From positions 744,001-808,000 of the forward strand of contig NZ_CP093366.1 of the NCBI RefSeq assembly GCF_023380265.1: 64,000 nt of DNA, given 5' to 3'. A program made the position numbers and the translations under genes. How positions within the stretch are numbered: position 1 is the first letter of the stretch; each line of letters starts with the position of its first letter. This DNA comes from Bombilactobacillus folatiphilus. GTDB taxonomy: Bacteria; Bacillota; Bacilli; Lactobacillales; Lactobacillaceae. Below the pieces are notes generated by a model. The model worked only from the letters and a program-made list of their open reading frames with translations, searched no databases and was not told the DNA's origin. Below are positions 37,412 through 45,039 of the stretch, piece after piece.

Positions 37412-37513
37412 GTTTTAGGTAGTTGTTAGATCAATGAGGTTTAAAATGCACTGGACGGGCAGACTTAAAAACATCCTGTTTTAGGTAGTTGTTAGATCAA
37501 TGAGGTTTAAAAT
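37412..37513 (+). CRISPR. Minimal CRISPR array: two identical repeats, one spacer
   Basis: Two identical 36-base repeats (37412-37447 and 37478-37513) begin GTTTTAGGTAGTTG and end GAGGTTTAAAAT. They flank one 30-base spacer (37448-37477, starting GCACTGGACGGG). The G-start and near-perfect pairing with the tracrRNA region mark it as the active repeat type for this locus. The leader is the short A/T-rich stretch after csn2. No further copies of the repeat are seen elsewhere in the window except the anti-repeat. Confidence 0.92.
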
Positions 37514-37541
37514 ATAATTTTTAAATTTTTATGGTAAAATT

Positions 37542-38216
37542 ATGGAATTTTTGATACATAAAAGTACCGCTTGGGGTAAAAATAATTTATTTTATCCTGT
37601 TTTCCAATCAAGGTCAGGTCATTATTGTTGATCCGCCTAGCGATGTGGAACAGTCTAATTCGTTTTTACAAAATTATGGTGTGAAACGCTTGAACATTTT
37701 TTTGACGCACAGCCATCATGATCATATTGATGGTATAACTTTTTTGTTGAATCATTTTCAGTGTCAACTCTATGTGTCAGCGTTAGAATGGTCCATTTGG
37801 TCCCATAAGCCCGATTTGGTTGAACAAAATGTAACTAAATTCAAGCATGCACAAGTTTTAAAATTTGATGATGTGCGATTAAAATGTCTATTGACACCAG
37901 GTCATACGCAAGGCTCAAGTTGTTTTATGGTCAACGATCGGTATCTCTTGTCGGGAGATACGCTATTTATTGAGGGTTGTGGTCTTTGTGGCGATTATCC
38001 TCAATCTGACGGCGAAATGTTTACCTCGTTACAACAAATAAAAACTTTGGCAGATGACTTATAGTTTACCCGGGACATACGTATCGGCGACCTCCGGGAC
38101 TTACGCTCCAATATGTGAAAGAACGTAATATTTATTTACGGTTTCGAAAATTAGATCAATTTATTAGTTTTCGTAATCGAGGTCAGCAAAAAAATTATTG
38201 GATTTTAAGTAAATAA
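37542..38216 (+). pseudogene. Metallo-beta-lactamase-fold hydrolase with two frameshifts
   Basis: Three frames together give one glyoxalase II-like protein of about 224 residues. The N-terminus MEFLIHKSTAWGKNNLF is in frame from ATG 37542. A T-run at 37590-37593 shifts it to ILFSNQGQVIIVDPP and the zinc motif THSHHDHIDG, with TPGHTQGSSCF and LSGDTLF. A stop at 38062-38064 follows DDL. The next frame reads VYPGHTYRRPPGLTLQYVKERN and ends at TAA 38214-38216. Each break is explained by one base. It starts 28 bases after the last CRISPR repeat. Confidence 0.8.
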
Positions 38217-38242
38217 ATACTTGCTAGTCTTTTTAATTATGT

Positions 38243-38350
38243 TAAAATTGATTTGGAATTGTTAGAGGATTGTTACTCGCTTTTTGAGGCGTTACCCTTT
38301 TCTATTTTAGAAAGGAGGTTTTGTGCTTTAAAAAGCTTTTTTTATTTTTT
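38243..38350 (+). promoter_or_regulatory. LicT/BglG-type RAT antiterminator site with terminator
   Basis: The stretch 38265-38297 (GGATTGTTACT...GAGGCGTTACCC) has the conserved halves of a ribonucleic antiterminator. A short hairpin (GCTT...AAGC near 38326-38337) with a run of seven T follows at 38343, before the first PTS gene. A TAAAAT at 38243-38248 may be the -10 box. When the sugar is imported, the LicT-like protein encoded downstream would bind the RAT and prevent termination. The RAT call is stronger than the exact terminator stem. Confidence 0.7.
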
Positions 38351-38362
38351 AAGGAGGGTGAG

Positions 38363-38860
38363 TTGATTTTGAAATTTTTGAGAAGTCGAAATGTTAACAG
38401 CCTTAAGGTTGCGGCACCGATTGCTGGTCGTTGTGTATCTTTGACCAAAGTTCATGATGAAGTTTTTGCACATAAAATGATGGGGGAGGGTTTTGCCATT
38501 CAACCTTTGGAAACAGAAAACATTATTGTGGCACCAGTCACGGGCAAAGTTGTGGCTTTGCCCACTTCCAAACATGCAGTTGGGATTAAAGTAGCGCGGT
38601 TTAATTTAGAAATATTGATTCATATTGGCTTAAACACTGTTTCATTGAAAGGGCAGGGTTTTCAAGCTTTAGCTAAAGTTAATAGTTATGTTAAACAAGG
38701 CATGCCTTTAATTCAATTTGACAATGAATTAATGAAGCAAAAGCAATTAGATATGACTACAATGGTGATTTTCACTGAGGGATACGCTCACCCTATCAAT
38801 TTAGGAAAATTAGCCGATTCTGCCGTAAAAAGCGGTCAGGTATTGTTACAAGCGGAATAA
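38363..38860 (+). CDS. PTS glucose-type EIIA component
   Basis: About 165 residues of the EIIA-Glc/crr fold. VAAPIAGRCVSLTKVHDEVFAHKMMGEGFAIQP is the N-terminal signature. The phosphorylated His is in LEILIHIGLNTV, and the domain ends NLGKLADSAVKSGQVLL. It passes phosphate from HPr to the EIIB domain encoded two genes downstream. Start is assigned to TTG 38363, just after AAGGAGGGTGAG; TTG 38369 is also possible. The frame upstream to 38321 runs through the regulatory terminator. Confidence 0.87.
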   Translation: MILKFLRSRNVNSLKVAAPIAGRCVSLTKVHDEVFAHKMMGEGFAIQPLETENIIVAPVTGKVVALPTSKHAVGIKVARFNLEILIHIGLNTVSLKGQGFQALAKVNSYVKQGMPLIQFDNELMKQKQLDMTTMVIFTEGYAHPINLGKLADSAVKSGQVLLQAE

Positions 38861-38876
38861 TTTTGAGGATAACAAA

Positions 38877-39725
38877 ATGCAGGTTGTTAAAAAAATTAAT
38901 AATAATGTAGCTTTGTGTTGTGATAATAATGGTCAGGAATTAGTGGCTTTTGGCAAGGGGATAGGTTTTCCCAAAGTTCCTTATGAATTGACTGATTTGA
39001 GTCTGATTGAGATGACTTTTTATAAATTAAATGCTCAATATCGGCGGTTACTAACGGAATTACCAGAAGATATTTTGACTCTGAGTTCGCAAATTGTTCA
39101 GCATGCGCGCGCAACGATTGATCGGCCCTTGAACCCTAATATTGTTTTTAGTTTGGCTGATCATCTTAATTTTGCGATTATTCGTTTACAAAAACAACAA
39201 GATGTACCCTTGTTATATTCATACGATATCGAGCAGTTTTATCCACAAGAAATGGCTGTTGGGCAATACGCTGTTCGTTTAATTAATCAACAATTAAAGA
39301 TTAAATTACCAACTGCGGAAATCACAGCAATTGCAACGCATTTTTTGAATAGTCAAGTCAATGTAGATATAAAAGTCCAGCAAGAACAACAAATCATTGA
39401 ACAAGTTATGCGGTTAATTGAACGTTGCTTTCAATTACAAATTGATCGCCAAAGTTTTACGTATAATCGTTTTGTATTACATCTCAATTATTACTTACGA
39501 CGTTTGCAACAGTCACAACCAACGCCAAGTCATGACCAGAATCGTTTGTATCAAATTTTTAAACAACAATTGCCTCAAATTTATCAATGTGCCTGTGATG
39601 TGAGCGCTTTGATTGATCAGGCTTATCAAACAACCAGTAATCAGGCAGAACAAGTATATTTGATGATATATCTGCAAAGAATTATTGATAATTCACAAAC
39701 TGAACAATTAGGGGGAGAGAAGTAG
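38877..39725 (+). CDS. BglG/LicT family transcription antiterminator
   Basis: A 282-residue protein. The first about 55 residues (VVKKINNNVALCCDNNGQELVAFGKGIGF) form the RNA-binding CAT domain. Two PTS regulation domains follow, with phosphorylatable His residues such as LADHLNFAI and the ATHFLNSQ region. It binds the RAT upstream of its own operon when unphosphorylated at PRD1. Placed between EIIA and EIIBC, it gives positive autoregulation. It ends at the base before the EIIBC start. Confidence 0.88.
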   Translation: MQVVKKINNNVALCCDNNGQELVAFGKGIGFPKVPYELTDLSLIEMTFYKLNAQYRRLLTELPEDILTLSSQIVQHARATIDRPLNPNIVFSLADHLNFAIIRLQKQQDVPLLYSYDIEQFYPQEMAVGQYAVRLINQQLKIKLPTAEITAIATHFLNSQVNVDIKVQQEQQIIEQVMRLIERCFQLQIDRQSFTYNRFVLHLNYYLRRLQQSQPTPSHDQNRLYQIFKQQLPQIYQCACDVSALIDQAYQTTSNQAEQVYLMIYLQRIIDNSQTEQLGGEK

Positions 39726-41186
39726 ATGATTCCAAAAAAACAGCAGGAATATCAAGCTATTGCACAACAGATTTTGCAAGAAGTGGGTGGCAGTAACAAT
39801 ATTGAATCTGTCACACATTGTATGACGCGCTTACGTTTCATTTTAAAAGATAATAGTTTACCTGATGACCAAAAAATCAGCGAGATTTCGGGAGTTATTG
39901 GGGTTCGCAGAGCGGCAGGGCAATATCAAGTGATTATTGGGCAAACGGTTACACAAGTTTATGAACAATTATGCCAGTTAGCAGATTTACAGCAGACGCA
40001 AGTCATTGATGAAAATTTAGATTTAGACCTAGCAACTAAAACGCGTCCACATTTAACTTTCAAATCCATTGGGTCTGCAATTATGAACAAATTAGCAGGT
40101 AGTTTGACTCCCTTGATTCCCGTTTTGGTAGCGGCATCGATGTTTAAAATGTTTGCAGCAGTCTTGGGTCCGAGCATGTTAAATTGGCTTAGTGCGACAA
40201 GCGATACTTATCAACTATTTGTGTTCGTTGGTGATGCTGGTTTTTATTTTTTCCCAATTTTAATCGGTTACACTGCTGCTAAACAGTTTCACGCTCAACC
40301 TTTGGTCGCCATGTTTTTGGGAGCTATTATGGTTCACCCAACTTTATTAAAATTAGTGACTGATAAGAAAAATTTTGCGATTTTTGGCTTGCACATGCCA
40401 TTAGTTAATTATAGTGCTACCATTATTCCCATTATTTTGTCTGTATGGATTATGTCTTATATTGAACGGTTTTTGAAAAAGTGGATTCCGGCATCTTTGA
40501 GTACAATTTTTGTTCCTACTTTGACGATTTTAATTATGTTACCGATTACTTTGTGCATTGTTGGACCAGCGGGTGGTTTCTTAGGTAAATATATTTGTGA
40601 TACGATTATTGGTTTTGGCAAATTAGGTGGAATTTGGAGTATTCTGGCGATTGCGCTCATCGGTGCACTTTGGGAGTTACTAGTGATGACTGGAATGCAC
40701 CTTGTTTTGATTTCGGCGATGATGATGGTAATTGCTCAGAATGGTTTTGATAATTTTACAATATTGGGTTCGATTGCAGCTAGTTTGTCCGTGGCTGGAA
40801 TGTGCTTGGGAGCAGCTTTAAGGTTGCGTGATAAAAAGCAAAAAGCCCTAGCTTGGAGTTACTTGATTGCTAGTTTTGTTGGTGGCGTCACGGAACCGGC
40901 ACTGTATGGAATTGCGGTTCGTTATAAACGCAGCTTTTGGGGGATGATGATTGGCGGTTTTTGTGGAGCCTTGTATGCGGCTTTGTGCCATGTAAAAGGT
41001 TATGTTTTGGTTCCAGTTGCGAACTTCATGTCCTTGACTGCCTATGTTCATAATGATCCTACTAATTTGATTAATGGGATTATTAGTGGTGTTATTGCGT
41101 TTTTAGTCGCAGCGCTCGCTACGTATCTGATTGGTTTTGACAAATCGCCAAAAGTAATCCATGAATTGAAACCGGTGGAGGGATAA
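39726..41186 (+). CDS. PTS beta-glucoside-type EIIBC permease
   Basis: A 486-residue membrane transporter. The EIIB domain (residues 1 to about 85) has the phosphorylated Cys in SVTHCMTRLRFILKD. The EIIC domain has about ten helices and the substrate-site motif GGVTEPALYGIAVRY. EIIA is not fused but is supplied by the gene at 38363. The sugar is probably a beta-glucoside, or a chitobiose-like compound given the deacetylase next door; the sequence does not settle this. Confidence 0.9.
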   Translation: MIPKKQQEYQAIAQQILQEVGGSNNIESVTHCMTRLRFILKDNSLPDDQKISEISGVIGVRRAAGQYQVIIGQTVTQVYEQLCQLADLQQTQVIDENLDLDLATKTRPHLTFKSIGSAIMNKLAGSLTPLIPVLVAASMFKMFAAVLGPSMLNWLSATSDTYQLFVFVGDAGFYFFPILIGYTAAKQFHAQPLVAMFLGAIMVHPTLLKLVTDKKNFAIFGLHMPLVNYSATIIPIILSVWIMSYIERFLKKWIPASLSTIFVPTLTILIMLPITLCIVGPAGGFLGKYICDTIIGFGKLGGIWSILAIALIGALWELLVMTGMHLVLISAMMMVIAQNGFDNFTILGSIAASLSVAGMCLGAALRLRDKKQKALAWSYLIASFVGGVTEPALYGIAVRYKRSFWGMMIGGFCGALYAALCHVKGYVLVPVANFMSLTAYVHNDPTNLINGIISGVIAFLVAALATYLIGFDKSPKVIHELKPVEG

Positions 41187-41189
41187 GTT

Positions 41190-41948
41190 ATGTCTAGACA
41201 AATTATTATTCGTGCTGACGATTTAGGATATAGTGAAGCGGTCAATTTAGGAATCATAAAGACGGTACAAAATGGTTTAATCAAAAATGTTGGCGTCATG
41301 GTGAATATGCCAACGGTTCTTGAGGCCGTTCAAATTTTGCAGAAAATTAATCCGCACATTGATTTAGGTTTACATGTTGTTATTTGCATGGGTCGACCGC
41401 TACAAAATGCTTGTCAGTTACCCAGTCTAACCATGCCCGATGGGACCTTTAAAACTTCTAAAATGTACCGCAAGGCGACCCGAGATTTTGTTTCTCTAGA
41501 CGAAGTAGTTTCGGAGATTGAGGCGCAATATCAACGATTTGTCAAACTGGTCGGTCGCCAACCAGATTATTTTGAAGGACACGCCGTCGTAAGTGATAAT
41601 TTTGTTAAAGGGTTAAAAATTGTAGCGCAACGTCATCATTTGAAGTATTTAGAATACCATTTTGATGATCAACCGACATTGGTAGCGAGACAAAAGTTAT
41701 ATATAGAAATGGATAGTATGGAACCGAATTATGACCCATACCGAACTTTAAGAACGACAGCTTTAACTAAGCATGATGATGGTTATGAAGTAATGGTGTG
41801 TCACCCAGGTTATTTAGATAATTTTATTTTACAACATTCGAGTTTAACTATTCCTAGAACCCAAGAAGTGGCCATGTTATGTGATCCGCAAACTAAGATT
41901 TGGCTTTGGGATCATGAGGTTGAATTGATAAAGTACAGTCAGTTGTAA
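41190..41948 (+). CDS. ChbG/YdjC family carbohydrate deacetylase
   Basis: A 252-residue protein. IIRADDLGYSEAVNLGI supplies the metal-binding Asp pair, DLGLHVV the His and PDYFEGHAVV a further His. The C-terminus has EVMVCHPGYLD. The family removes acetyl groups from chitooligosaccharide phosphates or similar N-acetylated sugars. It starts 3 bases after the EIIBC stop, so it is the last gene of the PTS operon. That suggests the imported sugar carries an N-acetyl-hexosamine. Confidence 0.88.
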   Translation: MSRQIIIRADDLGYSEAVNLGIIKTVQNGLIKNVGVMVNMPTVLEAVQILQKINPHIDLGLHVVICMGRPLQNACQLPSLTMPDGTFKTSKMYRKATRDFVSLDEVVSEIEAQYQRFVKLVGRQPDYFEGHAVVSDNFVKGLKIVAQRHHLKYLEYHFDDQPTLVARQKLYIEMDSMEPNYDPYRTLRTTALTKHDDGYEVMVCHPGYLDNFILQHSSLTIPRTQEVAMLCDPQTKIWLWDHEVELIKYSQL

Positions 41949-41966
41949 AAAATAGTTCATTTTCAT

Positions 41967-41995
41967 TTGACAGATTTTCTGTTATATGTTTAAAT
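41967..41995 (+). promoter_or_regulatory. Promoter of the ABC importer leader
   Basis: TTGACA (41967-41972) is 17 bases from TTAAAT (41990-41995), giving an expected start near 42002. About 270 bases of leader follow before the first importer gene. Confidence 0.65.
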
Positions 41996-42028
41996 GTTGT
42001 TAATTTATTTCGAGAAAGGTCGATCAAA

Positions 42029-42085
42029 ATGTCATTTTTATTTAATTCTTTATTATCTGTTTCTTGGCAAAGCCAGCATAGTTGA
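42029..42085 (+). CDS. 18-residue leader peptide with one Trp codon
   Basis: ATG 42029 is preceded by GAGAAAGG and encodes MSFLFNSLLSVSWQSQHS, stopping at TGA 42083-42085. Trp is residue 13 (TGG 42065-42067). The peptide lies at the start of the transcript and its 3' half overlaps the first hairpin elements. The bases CGATCAA (42021-42027) can pair with TTGATCG (42082-42088), linking its binding site to its stop codon. A role in sensing tryptophan or a related amino acid by ribosome stalling is inference. Confidence 0.55.
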   Translation: MSFLFNSLLSVSWQSQHS

Positions 42086-42100
42086 TCGTACTTCCGGAGA

Positions 42101-42237
42101 ACGGATACGATCTGGCAAACAGTTTGTATCCGTGCTGACTTCTTTTTAATGTTATTGTGCAAAGTCTGCATGGTTCGTTGACAGCAGGCTTTGGTCCACG
42201 TGGGCAGACCAGAAGATTGCTGGTTTGCCTTTTTCTT
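42101..42237 (+). promoter_or_regulatory. Attenuator: alternative antiterminator and terminator hairpins
   Basis: A first hairpin pairs ACGGATAC (42101-42108) with GTATCCGT (42126-42133). The terminator pairs GGCAGACCAG (42203-42212) with CTGGTTTGCC (42220-42229), one G-T, loop 7, then a T-rich tail. A competing structure pairs CAGCA (42182-42186) with TGCTG (42218-42222) and TGGTC (42192-42196) with GACCA (42207-42211), which would break the terminator. The layout is that of transcription attenuation. The usual T-box core (GGTGGTACCGCG) is absent. Confidence 0.65.
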
Positions 42238-42271
42238 TTGCCCACTTTTAATTTTATCGAGGTGGACACTG

Positions 42272-43279
42272 ATGAAACGCATGCTTACTTTTATTACGGC
42301 AATTATCTTATTTTTAGGAATTGCTTTTGTTAAAATGCCAGCGAAAGATCAAACTTCCGCGCCTGTAGAAAATACTAAAGTCGTTCATGTGGGCATTCTC
42401 CAAATGGTTACCCACCCTGCTTTAGACCAAATTCACCAGGGCATTATCAGCGGTTTGAAAGCGAAAGGGTTTGTGGCAGGGCGCAATTTGAAGATTGACT
42501 TTTTAAATGCTCAAGGTGATCAAAGCAATCTCAAAACGATGTCCCAAAAATTAGTTAATCAAGATGATTTAGTCTTTGGCATCGCCACGCCAGCTGCTCA
42601 AGCTTTAGCGAATAGTGCTAAGAATAAACTACCGATTATTTTAGCGGGGATTTCAGCGCCTGCTAGTAGTGGTTTAGTGAAAACGGAGCAGCGTCCGGGG
42701 GGCAACATTACCGGTTCTTCAGGAAGTTATCCCGTCATGGGGCAATTAAAACTGATTCAAGCTTTACTGCCACAAGCACACAAAATTGGTATTATTTACA
42801 CTTCTTCAGACCATGGTGGGCAAATTAATGCTCATGCTTTCGAAAAAGTTGTGCGCAAAGCGGGGTTGACGCCTAAAATGTATACGATCGCCAATACGAA
42901 TGATTTACAACAAGTGGCTACCCAAATGGTCAGCGAAGTTGATGCCGTTTATGCGCCACAAGATAATGGCATTGCTTCTGCTATGAAAACTTTAGTTAAT
43001 GTTACCAATAATGCAGGTATTCCAGTATTTCCTAGCGCTGAAACCATGGTTCCAGATGGTGGTAGTGCTGCTTATGCCATTAATCAACGTGACATGGGCG
43101 TTTTGGCTGGTAAAATGGCGGGGAATGTTTTGCACGGTAAAAAGCCAGCTACTTATCCCATTTCATATGTCAAAAAGGGACATTATATTATTAATCAAAA
43201 ACAAGTCCGCAAGTTGCATTTGAAAATTCCAGCTGATGTGATGCAACAGGCCAAACAAACGGGGAGGATCATCAAATGA
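42272..43279 (+). CDS. ABC importer substrate-binding protein (TrpX-like)
   Basis: A 335-residue extracytoplasmic binding protein with an N-terminal hydrophobic anchor (residues 5-22) and no lipobox cysteine. VVHVGILQMVTHPALDQIHQGIISGLKAKGF and GIATPAAQALAN belong to the ABC_sub_bind family. So does the VYAPQDNGIASAMKTL hinge region. Members next to this kind of permease and ATPase include the streptococcal tryptophan transporter. Start ATG 42272 follows GAGGTGG; the frame is open further upstream but crosses the terminator. The 3' end overlaps the permease gene by 4 bases. Confidence 0.85.
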   Translation: MKRMLTFITAIILFLGIAFVKMPAKDQTSAPVENTKVVHVGILQMVTHPALDQIHQGIISGLKAKGFVAGRNLKIDFLNAQGDQSNLKTMSQKLVNQDDLVFGIATPAAQALANSAKNKLPIILAGISAPASSGLVKTEQRPGGNITGSSGSYPVMGQLKLIQALLPQAHKIGIIYTSSDHGGQINAHAFEKVVRKAGLTPKMYTIANTNDLQQVATQMVSEVDAVYAPQDNGIASAMKTLVNVTNNAGIPVFPSAETMVPDGGSAAYAINQRDMGVLAGKMAGNVLHGKKPATYPISYVKKGHYIINQKQVRKLHLKIPADVMQQAKQTGRIIK

Positions 43280-44175
43280 GTTTAATTACATCCAGTATCG
43301 GACAAGGTTTATTGTGGGGTATTTTAGGAGTGGCGCTATTTTTAACATTTCGCATCTTGAATTTTCCAGATATGACTGTTGAAGGAACGTTTCCATTGGG
43401 GGCGGCAGTGACAGTAGCTGCCATTACGCACGGTTTTTCACCATTAGTTTCGACTTGTTTTGGCTTTTTAGCTGGTTGCGCTGGTGGCTTAACAACGGGA
43501 TTACTGTATACGAAGGGCAAAATTCCCATTTTATTAGCAGGTATTTTGGTAATGACGGGCTGTGTGTCGATTAATTTGCGGATCATGGGTGGTTCGAATA
43601 TCTCTTTATTGGGTCAAAAGACTTTTTTTACAGCACAGATTTTCCAATATTTGCCACATTACTTTGATGGAGTAGTGATTGGTGGCGTGACCGTAATTGT
43701 TTTGACGGGATTGATTGTGCTCTTTTTAAATACTGATTTAGGTCAAGCATTTGTGGTGACCGGTGACAATCCGGTAATGGCTAGTTCTTTAGGAATTAGT
43801 ACTGATCGGATGCAGATTGTTGGTTTGACTTTGTCTAATGGTTTAATCGGTCTAGGAGGAGCTTTAATTGCGCAAAATAATGGTTACGCAGATGCCAATA
43901 TGGGGATCGGAATTATCGTGATTGCTTTGGCTTCCATAGTGATTGGTGAAGTAGTGTTTGGCGAGTTAACCTTGGGTCAGAGGCTGGTAGCGGTAATTTT
44001 GGGCAGTATTATTTACCGTTTAATTTTGCTCATTGTCTTGCAGTTGGGTTTTTCGACGAATGATTTTAATCTGATTTCGGCGATTATTTTGGCTTTGTGT
44101 TTAATGGTGCCGAACCTGAGTCACAAATTAAAATTAGATCTGTTCTTCAAGGGAGGTAAAAAACGTGGACATTAA
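43276..44175 (+). CDS. ABC importer permease (TrpY-like)
   Basis: A 299-residue membrane protein with about eight hydrophobic segments. FPDMTVEGTFPLGAAVTV near the start and DNPVMASSLGISTDRMQIVGLTLSNGLIGLGGALIAQNNG are typical of branched-chain-type permeases that pair with ABC_sub_bind proteins. It overlaps the genes on both sides (4 and 11 bases). Confidence 0.87.
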   Translation: MSLITSSIGQGLLWGILGVALFLTFRILNFPDMTVEGTFPLGAAVTVAAITHGFSPLVSTCFGFLAGCAGGLTTGLLYTKGKIPILLAGILVMTGCVSINLRIMGGSNISLLGQKTFFTAQIFQYLPHYFDGVVIGGVTVIVLTGLIVLFLNTDLGQAFVVTGDNPVMASSLGISTDRMQIVGLTLSNGLIGLGGALIAQNNGYADANMGIGIIVIALASIVIGEVVFGELTLGQRLVAVILGSIIYRLILLIVLQLGFSTNDFNLISAIILALCLMVPNLSHKLKLDLFFKGGKKRGH

Positions 44176-44932
44176 GCAACCGATTTTAGAATTGAAAAAC
44201 ATTACAACAATGGTCAATCAACAAACGAATCAACCAGTAGCCATTTTACAGAATTTAAATTTGGCAGTTTATCCAGGTGATTTTATTACAGTTTTGGGTA
44301 CCAATGGTGCTGGCAAATCCACTTTATTTGAAACAATTGCTGGCAATATTGTTCCAACTTATGGGAAGATTAAATATCATCAAAAAGATATTACGCAGTG
44401 GTCCGTAACGAAAAGGACTCGTTTTTTAAGCCAAGTTTTTCAAGATCCTAAATTAGGTACTGCCCCTCGTATGACGGTGGCCGAAAATCTATTGTTGGCA
44501 GCTAAACGCGGTCAACATCGAGGCTTCCACTTACGCAAATTAAAGTCGACCAAAGTAAAAATGATACAATCTTTGCAACAAATGCAGCATCCATTAATTG
44601 ATAAATTAGATTTGCCAACAGAAAATTTGTCTGGTGGTCAACGCCAAAGTTTAAGTTTTTTGATGGCAACCCTGAATCAGCCAGAAATATTGTTGTTGGA
44701 TGAACACACTGCGGCGTTGGACCCAAAAAGTAGTATGCAACTGATGGCCCAAACTGCGCAGAAGATTGCTCAGGAACATTTGACTTGTTTAATGATTACG
44801 CATCATTTGGAAGATGCGTTAAAATATGGCAATCGCTTAATTATTTTACAAGAAGGTCAAGTTGTTTTGGATCTATCACAAGCTCAAAAATCCCAATTAA
44901 CTAAAGAACAATTAGCTGGTTATTTTATCTAA
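44165..44932 (+). CDS. ABC importer ATP-binding protein (TrpZ-like)
   Basis: A 255-residue ATPase. Walker A is GTNGAGKST, the signature is LSGGQRQSLSFLMA and Walker B is ILLLDEHTAALDP. The usual D-E-P is D-E-H here, as in this importer subfamily. It starts at GTG 44165 behind GGGAGG. It is the third and last gene of the importer operon, followed by a terminator. Confidence 0.9.
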   Translation: MDIKQPILELKNITTMVNQQTNQPVAILQNLNLAVYPGDFITVLGTNGAGKSTLFETIAGNIVPTYGKIKYHQKDITQWSVTKRTRFLSQVFQDPKLGTAPRMTVAENLLLAAKRGQHRGFHLRKLKSTKVKMIQSLQQMQHPLIDKLDLPTENLSGGQRQSLSFLMATLNQPEILLLDEHTAALDPKSSMQLMAQTAQKIAQEHLTCLMITHHLEDALKYGNRLIILQEGQVVLDLSQAQKSQLTKEQLAGYFI

Positions 44933-44949
44933 GCGTAGTGATCACTTTG

Positions 44950-44983
44950 AAGTGTTGCCAAATTTATTGGTAGCACTTTTTTG
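44950..44983 (+). terminator. Terminator of the ABC importer operon
   Basis: 12-base arms (44950-44961 and 44967-44978) with two wobble pairs and a 5-base loop are followed by T residues. Confidence 0.82.
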
Positions 44984-45039
44984 ATGGTCATTGCGTAATC
45001 TCTTAGAATTCATTATGCTAAATAAGAGAGGTTTTGAAG

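Noticed and set aside
42182..42230. Classical T-box at the ABC importer leader
   Set aside because: The invariant GGTGGTACCGCG is missing and no specifier loop can be laid out, though a diverged form cannot be fully excluded.
41893..42282. Minus-strand frames of 129 and 75 codons over the attenuator leader
   Set aside because: They coincide with the inverted repeats of the leader and have no ribosome binding site; the leader structure explains the sequence.
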